From Amoebophrya sp. A120 (Eukaryota; Sar; Dinophyceae; Syndiniales; Amoebophryaceae), in assembly GCA_905178155.1 (NCBI GenBank), contig CAJINV010000011.1, forward strand, positions 2,101,503 through 2,165,502: a stretch of DNA of 64,000 nucleotides. The letters are read 5' to 3'. Both the position numbers and the translations under genes were made by a program. Numbering within the stretch: position 1 is the first letter of the stretch; each line of letters begins with the position of its first letter. Positions 44,514 through 55,100 of this stretch are shown here, piece after piece. The notes beneath the pieces were generated by a model that worked only from the letters and a program-made list of their open reading frames with translations, was not told the DNA's origin and did no database searches.

Positions 44514-45220
44514 GCAACTTTATTCATTCTACTCGTGGAGCAGCGCTCATCTAGAAGCTACTTTGAATAAATAAGTCCGCGAAAATCATGTAGAGTTCGT
44601 TTATTTATTGTACCAGGCGACTGACTTTGAAGAGTTCTTCATGAAAAAGACCACCTGTAGTTCTTACAAGGTAAAGGTTGCCCCTACCACTTACAGCGAC
44701 GATGTGCTGGTTTCCTCGGAAAACTATAAATCTGCACTTCGCACGAAACCATTTTCCTTGTTGCGCCGTAGCAAAAATTCTGGTCTTGTGGTCGTGTGAG
44801 GGCCACTTATGTGATGTTGTTAACCAGCAGGAATTCATAATAATCTGACTTTCATTGTTCCACTCACAGCGACTGTCAGTCCGTTATCGCCAGTGGGAAA
44901 TGTGGTCTTCATCTTCTGTATCATGTGAAGATGCTTCGGTTCACATAAGATAGATGCCGCCTGTGCTTTTACCCCGCATGATCCCCGAGTGGCTGTTTCG
45001 TAAAATCATTTGAGTGCCGGCCGGTGCCTTCTGAATTATTCGAAGAATTTGCCTATACGAAAAGATCAGTGTTCGCAAGACATCCTTGTGACGATCCTAT
45101 TCAAAGAAACAGTACTGCGCGTTGACCAAGATCACGATGAGGTGTTGGTGACGAAAAAGTTTCTTTTCTTCCATCAGAAGACCGTCAAGATTTTACAATT
45201 TTAATGCTACAAAGAAACAA
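44514..45220. other. Intergenic, no gene seen
   Basis: About 700 bp. A 63-codon plus ORF (44608) and a 77-codon minus ORF overlap each other; neither is convincing. Confidence 0.5.
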
Positions 45221-46418
45221 ATGAGCATCAACCCCACCCTGGCGGAGGACCAGGTCACCAAGGAGCTCTTCCCCCTCCCCCGTCCCGGCGAGGTTTTCAT
45301 CCTCAAACGCGAGAACATTTTTTTCGAGTCCGCGTCCAGGAAAGCAAGATGCAAGGCACTGGGGCTGTTCATGCTGTCCTCCCAGCGGTTTGTGTTTGTT
45401 GCCCAGAAGGACAAAAATAACGAGGATATAACCCTCTCAGGTGTTACAATCTCAAACGTTGCAATAGAATCTGGAAATCTGTAATGCAAGAACTGCATGA
45501 TCTAGCCTACGCCAATAAGATTGCGCATGACAAGTTTCGGAGTCCCAAACCCACCTGAAATCTGGCGAAATTTGTATTGCGAAAAGCTCAGTTCTCTATA
45601 CGTTCCTCATGCTCTTCATGCAATACAAAATCCAGATTCTATCGTAACGTTCGAGATTGTAACGTTTGAGCGGGCCATAGAGGATTTTGGCAGTTTCGAG
45701 ATTCCGATGGACAGTATTCTGAAGCAGGAATTTATGCAAGAAAAAAACTGTGTAAGTGTAACTCTGTAATGCACAAAGTGCAAAACTGTTACACCTGTCA
45801 TGCCAGACAACCACGCAGTCCTCTTTTCATGTGTGTTTTCTCTTGTAAGCCACGCATGACAGGATTTCTCTGTCATGTAGAGCAAATTTGTGATGCTGTC
45901 AGCCAAAGAAAGTTACACTAACACAGTTTTTTTCTCGGATAGAATTCCAGCAGCCCATCTTCGGCTGCAACTACCTCGAACTGCAGGTCACCAGCACGGA
46001 CCCGAGCATCACGGGCGACACCAATTTCCCGATTTACCTCTACTTCTACGAGGGTGGTGCGGGCACCTTTCTGCAGGTGTTTTTCAAGTTCTTCGTGGAG
46101 GTACAGCGGCGGCGCGGCGAGGCGAACAGCCAAAACGGGTTAGCGCAGGTGGCCGTGCAGTTAGTGAATAACCGGCACGCCTACGTCGACCGGAGCGACC
46201 CGTCGACCTTCTACCTGCAGCAGCCACAGACTGCTGGCGCGGCGGGAGAGAATGTCGATCGGTCAACAGCGACGGAGCAGGAGGGCACAGACATCGGGCA
46301 TGTAGGCGGTGGTGGTCCGAGTGGTTCGGGGGGAGAGCAAGAAGTGCCTAATACTGCGTTTCCCGGGACAACAAGTGGAGCGTTTCCCGGGCGAGGACAT
46401 GTGTTGGGGGACAGTTGA
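45221..46418 (+). CDS. WBP2-like PH-GRAM domain protein
   Basis: Small cytosolic or nuclear adaptor with a GRAM/PH-like domain. Exons 45221-45426, 45685-45732 and 45947-46418 join to 242 codons with the stop once two introners are removed. The start ATG at 45221 is the first in frame. Domain blocks: PRPGEVFILKRENIFFES, ALGLFMLSSQRFVFVAQKDK, NNEDFGSFEIPMDSILKQEF and FQQPIFGCNYLELQV, which parallels the conserved PVFGANYI segment of WBP2. These are followed by PIYLYFYEGGAGTFLQVFFK and a Gly/Ser/Pro-rich tail (SGAFPGRGHVLGDS). Human WBP2 has PPxY motifs in its tail; none is obvious here, so WW-domain binding is doubtful. The middle exon is only 48 bp, bounded on both sides by introners. Confidence 0.8.
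45427..45679. mobile_element. Family-5 introner in the WBP2-like gene
   Basis: GTTACAATCTCAAACGTTGC end and the complement of CGAGATTGTAACGTTTGAGC end, with a perfect GAGGA duplicate. Closely similar throughout to the copy at 13773-14025, suggesting recent relatedness. Confidence 0.92.
45733..45941. mobile_element. Family-6 introner in the WBP2-like gene
   Basis: Ends TATGCAAGAAAAAAACTGTG and the complement of CACAGTTTTTTTCTCGGATA, with a perfect GAATT duplicate. Confidence 0.92.
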
Positions 46419-46940
46419 CAGAGATGGAGGAGGGAGAATTTAATAGCAGCTAAAGAAACAGTAACAGACAATGAACAAAGCACATCTTCTTCGCCTTCGG
46501 CACATATCATAGCAATCCGCAGGACGACCTCCCGGAGGTGGCGCATGAAAAAGGTGCGAGGATTTGCACACAAGAGCAAGTGTGTGACACCGTCTTGTTT
46601 AAAGGCTCCAGCGCGTGTTCACCCTTGCATTACAGTTCTTTTACGTTTTCTCTCGCTCGACCCATCCTACCGCCCGTGTGTTTTGAAGGCGTAGGAATTA
46701 TTACGTAAGGACCCGAGCTCGTGATTTTTATGGATATTGTCCGTCAGAAATACTCCGCTAAACATGCTGATTTAGAATAAGTACCCAACGTATTTTGACG
46801 TTTTGGCAGAACAAGATGGAACGAGTTTTCACCACCAAACCGCAGCAAGCAGGTAGATCGGCCGTCGGATTGGCGGCTATTTGGGACAGGATAAACATGA
46901 TTTCTTTTTCCAACTAGGGACCACGCACACTAGATCTTCA
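46419..46940. other. Intergenic, no gene seen
   Basis: 520 bp between WBP2-like and MTHFR. No ORF or repeat of note. Confidence 0.55.
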
Positions 46941-48308
46941 ATGATGAGCAGCACAAGTTCAACGTCCGCCCTTGCCCGCCGCCGCATCGGCGAGATTTTC
47001 CAACAAAGCGCATTGGCCCCCGCCACGTCCTCTTCTTCTTCCTCCTCAACAACTAAACCCGCCGCAGTTTTCGGCGTGGAGTTCGTTCCCGCGGACGACA
47101 AAACCGTCTATCAACTGTAAAAATGTTTGGGTCTGGAAGATTCTGACAGTTGTCATGCACGTTTTGCATGAGCCCTGATGTCTGTGATGCATGCCCTAGC
47201 ATCACAGATTTTTTGAGAGCTTCTCGATGCCTATTCCGCATGATAAATGCCCTCTTCGCGTAGCAAAAATTACATTCCCTTTGGTACTCATGCAAGACAG
47301 ATTTTTTTGGAATCCAAATGCAGCATCTCAAATTGCATTCTTCCAGACCCAGACATTTTTACATTTGATACCGTCGTGGCGCAGCGGATTTCCCGAACGC
47401 AGAAATGGCAGCCCGCCTGGGTCGGGGTCACGTGGCACGTGACGCAGGCGGACCAGAGCAGAAAAACGCTGCAGTTGGTGCAGAATTTGACGCAAAACAC
47501 GGAGTTGAACTGCATGATGCACCTGACCTGCCGCGACATGACCAAAACCCAAATCCGCGAGGTGCTCGACCAGTGCAAAGCGCTGGGCGTGCGAAACATT
47601 CTGGCCTTGCGGGGCGACGGCATGACGGCGGGAACCCCGAAGGGGGATCATGGGGGTGCCACTACCAGTACCTCCTCTTCGCCGGTCACGACCGAGGCAG
47701 CGGTGGAGGGAACAGGTTGTGAAGTAGACGATAAAAATGTAGTGAACAAAAACCACTCCGACCAGCAGTTTCAATACGCGATCGAATTGATTCAGTTCAT
47801 CCGCACGGAATACGGCGATTTTTTCGGCATTGCGTGTGCGGGGTACCCGGAGATGCACCCAGATTCCAAGCAGGATTTGGAAAAGGACATTTTCTTTTTG
47901 AAGCAAAAAGTAGCCGCCGGCGCGGACGTGATCATTACCCAGTTTTTCTACGACGTGGGGAAATTTTTCGAGTTCAAAATACAGTGTCGGAAGAGTGGGA
48001 TCGAGTGTCCGATAATACCGGGCATCATGCCGATTACGAGTTACGCCCGGCTGGGAAAGATCAACCGGTGGAACCCCACGGCGGCGGTTCCGGCGGCCTT
48101 GCGAGAGGAACTGGAGAAGCGGAAGGAGGATGGTGCTGCGTTGCGCGCGTTTGGCATCGAGGAGTGTGTGAGAAGTTGTAGATTGCTGTTGGAAGAGGAG
48201 TATGGGGCTGCAGAGGGGGAAAAGTTCTTGCCAGGGTTGTACTTCTTCACGTTGAATCAAGATGATGTGATACATGAAATTTTGAAAGCTTTGAAGCTGG
48301 TGGAATGA
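46941..48308 (+). CDS. MTHFR: Methylenetetrahydrofolate reductase, catalytic domain only
   Basis: Flavoenzyme reducing 5,10-methylene- to 5-methyl-tetrahydrofolate. Exons 46941-47108 and 47376-48308 join to 367 codons with the stop after one introner and one CCGTC copy are removed. Landmarks of the TIM-barrel domain: FGVEFVPADDKT carrying the catalytic Glu, WVGVTWHV, MMHLTCRDMTKTQIREVLDQ, LGVRNILALRGDG, FFGIACAGYPEMHPDSKQDL, AGADVIITQFFYDVGKFFEF, CPIIPGIMPITSYARL and FLPGLYFFTLN. An Asn/Ser/Thr-rich insertion of about 40 residues follows the RGD strand. Most eukaryotic MTHFRs have a second, S-adenosylmethionine-binding regulatory domain of about 300 residues. It is absent: the stop follows LKALKLVE, and the next sequence is a GC-rich island without a recognisable regulatory domain. 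The N-terminus is Ser-rich and could be a targeting segment. Confidence 0.92.
47109..47370. mobile_element. Family-1 introner in MTHFR
   Basis: TATCAACTG-to-TTTGATA termini with family-1 inverted repeats (GTTTGGGTCTGGAAG and CTTCCAGACCCAGAC) and a perfect CCGTC duplicate. Removal joins PADDKTV to VAQRISRTQ. Confidence 0.94.
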
Positions 48309-48429
48309 AGAGTGTGGCTCGAAGGATTAGACGTTGGTCGGCACAGTGCTGATTTCACTTGATACGAAGGCGCTATCTGAAAAGCGCGCACTGAACTAAG
48401 GCAATAGCGACAAGTATGGTCGCGTCTGC

Positions 48430-50050
48430 ATTGTGTTCCATGCGGTCTCGTAGCTCCGGTGAATGTAAGAAGGGCCTGGAAGCTGCTGCGCACCTTGATA
48501 CAAGAAGCACAACGCGCTCCAAAGGATGCAGCGGCCGGATGCAGCGCGCCCCCTCGGTGTTTTTTGGTAGATCCCGGGGCGGAACTAGAGCCGGCCGCCA
48601 AAACGGAGAAGATGACGAGGCTGCCCCGGGCGCGATTCGTAGGCAGATGGGAGGAGCTCTCGCCATCAGAAACTCTGACGACTCGGAGGAGGTCTTGCGG
48701 CGCATCTCCGAAGGCTACGAACCTCCGGGGCAGGGGCCAGTGGCTGCGGACCACGGGCGCGCGGCGCGGGGCGTGCCCGAAGAGGGGGGGCCGGCGCGGC
48801 CCAGGCCGCGCAGCCAGCAAGAGCGCGGCGGTGGGGGTGTTGCAGTTCATCAAGCACTGCCGGGGCGCGATCAGTGTACGCGGCGCGGCGCGCCATGCGA
48901 TGCCAGCCGCAGAAGCCATCAGCGCGATCAAGTTGGCCGCCGGGAGCGAGTGGACCGAGGACTGCCCCCCGCCTGCCTGGGGGGGGGCCAGGGCGCCGCC
49001 AGGTGGATCCTCCGCGGCACGAAAAGAGCCCGGGGGCCTGGCGGATTAATAGGCGCAGGCCCAATGCCGCGCGCGGCGTGTCTCGGGGCTGGCTGTGCTC
49101 GGGGCGCGCAGCAGGGCGGGCAAGGCCAAAGCCACAGCAGCGCGCAAGGCCGGCGCGGCGGACGGGCGACGATTCGGGTGCTGGCCCCTGGCGAAAGTTA
49201 AAAAAGCCAGCCCCGAGCTACATCAGGCCCTGGCGCTTTGTGTTTTTTGGATCTTTGCCCGCGGGCGCGGCCGGCCTGGGTCATGTTGGTTTGTAGGTGG
49301 GCACGGTTTGCGCCGTATCTCGAGGCTACAGAAACGGCTCCAGGTTGGGCGCGCACAAAGTCCAACATCTGGCGCGGGGGCTGCGGGAGAAAGTGCCGGC
49401 GCGCCCCATGTCGCGCGGGCTTCATGTCCGGAGCTGTGGCGTCTTCAGGCGCCGGCGGGCGCGTTGTGGCGGGAGGACGAGTGGAAGCGTCAGCTGCGGC
49501 CCATTGATGACTTGGGGCCCTTCGCTGGGCCGCCTGCGTTTTCGCGTCGTGTGGCAGAGCCAAACCATAGCGGGGAACTATCCGCCGCCCTGGGGCGCGG
49601 CGAAGGCCGGGCGCATAGCCAGGGGCCGGCCGTCGGTGCCGCGGCGTGCGGGGCTGTTCAGCAAAGTGCCGCGGAAAAACGAATCCGCCGCGGCAGCGCG
49701 TGCAAGGGCCGCCGGAACAAGAAGCATGCCGCGCCGGGCGCTCCTCCCCTCGCGCGGAAAAGAGCGCCAGCGCTGCGGCGGGCCTTCTGTTTCTTTTTTG
49801 AGGCCCGCGGCGCCCTCTTGCTGCCCGCCTCACTGGTCCGCCTTCGTGGCGGCGGGGCCCTTGCAGTGCTGGCAGGGCGAAATCAATTTGCGGCCGTTTC
49901 CGGCCTTTCCTCCACTCGCTGCCACTTCTGGATAGGGGCCCGCCGGTGGCGGCCAGGTTCGCTACGCCGGCGCCACTTCGGGCACGGCTCCCGCCGCCTG
50001 TTGGGCGCGCGCTTGCCTCTTGTTGTCCTCCGCGCAACGCCCTGTATTCG
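48430..50050. other. GC-rich island of unknown origin
   Basis: About 1.6 kb with a markedly higher GC content than its neighbours and many GCGCGG and GGCGCG strings. Long ORFs are open on both strands (for example plus 48459-49049, plus 49095-50174, minus 50037-49198), as expected from the composition, and they are Arg/Ala/Gly/Pro-rich with no domain I can name. Fragments such as ELHQALALCVFW could be remnants of a mobile-element protein, but this is weak. No introners fall inside it. No gene is called. Confidence 0.6.
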
Positions 50051-50272
50051 TGCCAGGTATCAGAAATTCAGCTTGTTTTCCTGGATGCGTTTTCGCTATG
50101 TTATGTGTTGGGCCATTTGGCACCGAGTGTTCAAGCAGTACGGATTTTGGTCAGGCTTGTGTGTGTGTGGGTAAGGGCTGCGGAGACTCTGGCTACGTGG
50201 GTAATTACGTCTCGCCTGAGCTTATTCCTAGCTGTTCACTATCTGCACCGTCGTGCAGTCTGCAAAAAAGCG

Positions 50273-51518
50273 ATGACAACTCAGCCCGAGCACGTCGCCG
50301 CCGCAGCAAGGGAAAAGTTCAAGGAGCAGGCCACCGCGGGGAGGCGCAGTGCCTACGGTGCCGTCGGCGACCACGACTACGTCATCGAGGCCTTCCTCTG
50401 GTCCGACGTGAAAGAAGACTCCAAAGCGCCCATTTACCAAAACCGGGCGCCGTATCTTTCTGTTTGCCAAGACATTCTGGATCCGATTATACTCGGCCGC
50501 GCCCAAGCGGACAACCAAGAACCCGGGGCAGCAGCATCTCTTCCAACTACCCCCGCCGCTGCTCCCCCAAGTACAACATTCTCTCTCCGTCCTCGACCTT
50601 GGTACCGGCGATGGCAAATTTCTCGCGACGCTGCACAACAAGTACGACCTCCCATGGGCCAACGTCTGCGGTGTCACCGCCGAGGACATGCGAAACCAGG
50701 AAAATTTTTCCAGCGGCGGGGAAATTTTTGACCCGAAGTGTCCGGAGTCCAGCTACTTCGTCGGGAACATCGAAGACCAAAACCTTCCAGCAAAGCTCGG
50801 AAAGAACAGGAGGTTTGATGTCATCGTCTCCTTTGTCACTTTCTGCTGGCTGACCGACCCGTTGCGAGCGGTGGTACTGTGCTGCAACGAGTTGCTGAAG
50901 CCGAACGGGATTTTCCTCGCCGGAGGGATCCAGTTGTTGACGGACGCAGAAGAAGCAAAGAACACCGACGGCACAACATTAACAACCACAACGACGATGA
51001 GCGCCGAGGAAGAACAGAAGTGGCTGTTCGCACTGGCGAAGTACTGGCAGGAGGAACAAAGCGCGGGTCAAGTGCGGATTGAGCTGGTCGTGGATGCCTC
51101 CACCGGAGCATACGTCTACTGGCTGATGCAGCGCAAAGCACATGATCATGATCACACCCCCGCGAGGACGAGCAGTACTTCTCCTACCCAGGCGGTGACC
51201 ACAACGGACGCAAAAAGAAAGCTGCTCTCTTTGTCTCCGGCACTGGAATATGGCCAGATCGATACAGAGTCGTCGAAGGTGTGCTACAAAGTGAACGAAA
51301 CCCTGCTCCGGCCCTACTTGCCAGCATGCGATGGTGCCTCACAACTACCGTCGACGCGGGTGCGGAGGAAAGGCGTTGAGGGAAAGATTTCTGATTCGGT
51401 GAAACGGGAAAAACTTCTTTCTGAATTCGCAGAGACTGTCGAAGAAAATCAGTTTCGGACAGCACTGACACAGATGGTTGAGGAACTGGAGCGGGGTAGA
51501 CGGCAGAAAAAGGCGTAG
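50273..51518 (+). CDS. Class I SAM-dependent methyltransferase, apparent frameshift
   Basis: Predicted methyltransferase of unknown substrate. From the ATG at 50273 the frame reads AAAREKFKEQATAGRRSAYG, EAFLWSDVKEDSKAPIYQNR and APYLSVCQDILDPIIL. The SAM-binding motif I, LSVLDLGTGDGKFLATLHNK, is in a different frame from about 50,550 on, followed by NVCGVTAEDMRNQ, FDVIVSFVTFCWLTDPLRAV (motif IV-like) and LCCNELLKPNGIFLAGG. The C-terminal 180 residues are Ser/Thr/Lys-rich with no domain. The frame changes by one base between about 50,500 and 50,560, a stretch rich in CCCCC and GCAGCAGCA. This could be a sequencing error, a very short unrecognised intron or a real lesion. Both parts belong to the same fold, so I treat it as one gene. 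Confidence 0.65.
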
Positions 51519-51909
51519 CTGGTGTCAACAGCATATTTTGTCCATGTGCGGGGCTTTGTCCATATTCCGCATGAAGAGTGTTCGTGCGCTGTGTCACAAA
51601 TAAAGATCAATGAAGAACACGAGAGTTTGCTTCGAGGATGAACGCAGGATGGATCGAACACGCTCTACTTGCACAATCATCAAAAGAGCCACTGAGTGGT
51701 GACGCATATGATGCGCCTCGGCTGATCAACATTCTCAGGTAAAAACATAGACACTCGACCGCCGCAGTTGTAGCTGCACTTTTGTAGGAACCACGAGCAG
51801 AAATGGTGAATCCTTGAAGTAGCCACTGTGTCAGTGGGCTGCTGCAGCTCCTACGCTTGTTTCTCCTGGTCGACGAGGGAACTAGTGCAAACCACTCCCA
51901 GAAGTGTGC
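51519..51909. other. Intergenic, no gene seen
   Basis: 390 bp between the methyltransferase and the small membrane protein. Nothing recognised. Confidence 0.5.
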
Positions 51910-52086
51910 ATGGCCTCTACCGCGTCGTCAATCCATTTTTACGTCGACCTGCTTCCGCTTTACGTCGTCTGGCTGGTGTACCTGGCCCTGGGGCTGGGCT
52001 ACCTGCTCACCACGCGGGTCTACGGGCACACCGTGTTGGAGCACCGGCTGACCGCGTTTCTGGAGCGGTGGGTCCCGGTCGGGTAG
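51910..52086 (+). CDS. Small single-pass membrane protein
   Basis: A 58-residue ORF from an ATG at 51910. One strong hydrophobic segment, PLYVVWLVYLALGLGYLLTT, at about residues 16-36 is followed by a polar tail (VYGHTVLEHRLTAFLERW). It shares strand with its neighbours and ends 46 bp before the next start. I do not recognise a family. Short membrane subunits of ER enzyme complexes have this architecture, but that is only a resemblance. It could instead be an upstream ORF of the next gene. Confidence 0.4.
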   Translation: MASTASSIHFYVDLLPLYVVWLVYLALGLGYLLTTRVYGHTVLEHRLTAFLERWVPVG

Positions 52087-52132
52087 GATTGTACTTCACA
52101 CCTTTGTTTCTCTACTTTTGTCTTTCGGGAGT

Positions 52133-55100
52133 ATGAAAATGGTGCCTCGTCTACTACTACTCACGAAGCCGGTTTATCCGGTAGTTCTCGTCGCGGCCGC
52201 CCTATTCCTAGACCAGATTGGCTACGTTGCCGCGGGGCCGAACCCGATCCGCAAGGTTGTCACGTTACTCGAGGACCTCGCGAAGGAGATTGAAGCCGAG
52301 TCGGCGGAACAGGCCAAACTGCACGAGAAGATGCAGTGCGCGTGCAAAAAAGCCGTGCCGGATATGGAGCAGGAAATCGAAGACGCGAAAAACTCCATCT
52401 CCGCGCTCCAAGCCTCCATCCAGGAGAAAAGCGGCGCCGCGGAGCAGCTCGGCGCCGAGGTGGCGGCCTTGGACAAGGATATTGCCGAGAACAAACAGTC
52501 GCTCGCCGAGGCACAGTCCGTGCGGAAGAAGGAGGGGGATGAATACCAGGCGGAGTCGGCGGTGACAAGAACCAACATCGCCGCCATGGACCAGGCGATC
52601 CCGGCCTTGCGGAAGGGCATGGGGGGCGAGGACCCCGACGCGTTTCTGCAGGTGAAGGGCAAGACGGAGGAGAAGAAGATGAAGAAGAATTTGCTACTCC
52701 TGCTCCAGAACGGCGCGTTTTCCTCGGAAGCAGATCGGGAGCTGGTGTACGAGCACGCCACGAGCAACAGCAAAACGGAGTCTTCGGGCGAGATCGTCGG
52801 GATTCTGGAGCAGATGCGGGAGTCCATGCGAGACAACCTTATCGCCGCGACGAAGCAGGAGGAGCAGGCGCGGGCCACTTTTTTGAAGCTGGAGCAGAGC
52901 AAGAAGGGCGAAATTTCCGCGGCGGAAAAGGAGCGAACGGAGAAGGCAAACCGGCAGGCCAAGCAGGACTCGGAAAAAGCGACGGCGGAAGAAAACTTGT
53001 CCGACACGGAGGCGGCTTTGACGGACACAACGCAGGAATTGGACGACAAAAAACGCGAGTGCGCGGACGAGGAAAAGTTGTATGACGAGATATCAAAAGG
53101 AAAAATCCCCCCTCCACCCCATATAAAAACGGAGATTTGTGTAGCATGATTTGTGATCACAAATCTTCACGTTGTCATGCTAGAACGGAAGAGAAGATGC
53201 GGACTGTAGTGTGCTGGCTCGTGTTCTTGGAAGGCCTTGTAGTGTCTTTAGCATGACAGAAAGCACCTGGAACCGGGAAACAGCATCACAGACTGGCCGC
53301 AAGTGAGGCCGCAGCTGCCTCTCTTTGCCTTTTAGCAATACAAGTCGATTTGTGTTGTACTCAAATACTTTCGTTTCGATATGGGGAGGGGGGATGTTTC
53401 CTCGCAATACGAGAACGAAAAGGCGAGGCAGGCCGAGGTCATCGGCGTGCAGGAAGCCATCAAGATTTTGAACAGCGACGACGCGCTGAAGACCTTCGAC
53501 AAAACCATGCAGAAAGGCGAACCGGAACAACCAGCGTCCTTTTTGCAGCTGAGTTATGAATTGCAAAAATGTCTGGGTCTGGAAGATTGCAACTTGTCAT
53601 GGTAAATCTGAAGCATGCAAAAATCTGTGTTGCATGAGTGCCAAAAGCTGTCCACTTTTGACCAAGTTGGAACGGAGTTTCTCATGCAGAATAGGCATGG
53701 CAGAGGCCTCGCAGAGTCTGTCATGCTACGTCCCGCATTCCAGACCTCATGGGTCATGGAAAATCTGCATGACAAGTCTACACTCTTCCAGACCCAGACA
53801 TTTTTACATTTGATACGAGTTTGACCTCGCACGGAAAATTCGACGCGCTCTTGGGGAAATGCGGAGAGTACTAAATATTAGATACTGGCGCTGCTGGTCT
53901 TATTCAGTCACCTACTTGAAGAGCCGTGTTTGTGCAATGCGCAATAAACTCGCGTTTTTTATGCTATACAAATATACAACCTGACCAAAACACAACAGCA
54001 TGATTACGCTTTTGAAGCAGGAACAGAAAACGGAGGACGAAGAAAACGACAAGTGCAAAGCGGATCTCGCCCAGTCCGCACTGGATGTCCAGGAAGCTGG
54101 GAACACAGAGACCAACGCCGCGCAGGCGGTGGAGCAGAAGAAGGCAGAAGTGGCGGCCGTAAAGGACGAAGTAGCGGCGGTCAAGTCTGTGCTCGCGGAA
54201 ATTGAGGCGACGGTGAGTGAAGAGTCGGAAAACCGGAAGAAGGAAAACGCGGCGTTTATCGCGGAGCAGAGTGAGCTCTCCCAGGCGGTGAAGTTGCTGC
54301 AGAAGGCGGGGAAGAAACTGAAAGAGACCTACGCGGCAAAAGAGTTGCTGTTGCAAGAGGAAGGTGGAGCCTCTACTTCTTCCGCTATTACTGACGCGGA
54401 TAGCAGTACAACGACCACTTCTGGTGCCAATGATAATTCTGGCGCGGTTGTTGACTCTACTCAAGAGGAATCTACTTCAACCTCCGCTAATGAAGACGGC
54501 GAGAATTATCAAGAAGAAGTCTCCCCCGCCACTACCGCTGAGTCGGTCGACCAGGTTTTTGACTCCTTCCTCAGCTTCACGCAAGTAAAACAGGAGCAGC
54601 CAGCGGGGCAGGACAACCGCGCCCGGAAAGGCGGGAACATCGTGATCATCCTTACCAACATGGCCGCAGACGTGAAGAAGGACATTGCGCTGTTGGAGCA
54701 GCAGGAAAACCAGGAGCAGAGCGACTACGAAAAGTTGATGAAGGACTTAGCGGCCACGAAAAAGCAGCGGAAAGACGAGTTGACGACGAAAAAGTCCACG
54801 TTTGCGAAATTGTCCCAGGAGCAAGAGGAGCTGGAGGAGGATTTGAGCCTCGCGCAGGACGAGAACGCGGGGCAGCAGAGCGAGGACAAGATATGCATTG
54901 CAAATATGTCTGGGTCTGGAAGGGTGCAACTTGTGATGCATTTTTTGGATTCTAAAAAAATCTGTATTGCATGACCCCCCGCAATATGAGTTCAGTTTAT
55001 GCTATGCGGCGAGTGCATTTCTCATGCGGAATAGGCATCAGGAAGCTCTCTAAAAATCTGTTATGCTACCGGTCATGCATGCATAACGGGCGTCATGAGT

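Noticed and set aside
47328-48275. Minus-strand ORF of 315 codons antisense to MTHFR
   Set aside because: It is the shadow of a well-supported conserved gene.
49095-50174. Plus-strand ORF of 359 codons in the GC-rich island
   Set aside because: Several overlapping ORFs on both strands are similarly long, the composition is Arg/Ala/Gly-rich, and I find no domain; a mobile-element origin is only a weak suspicion.
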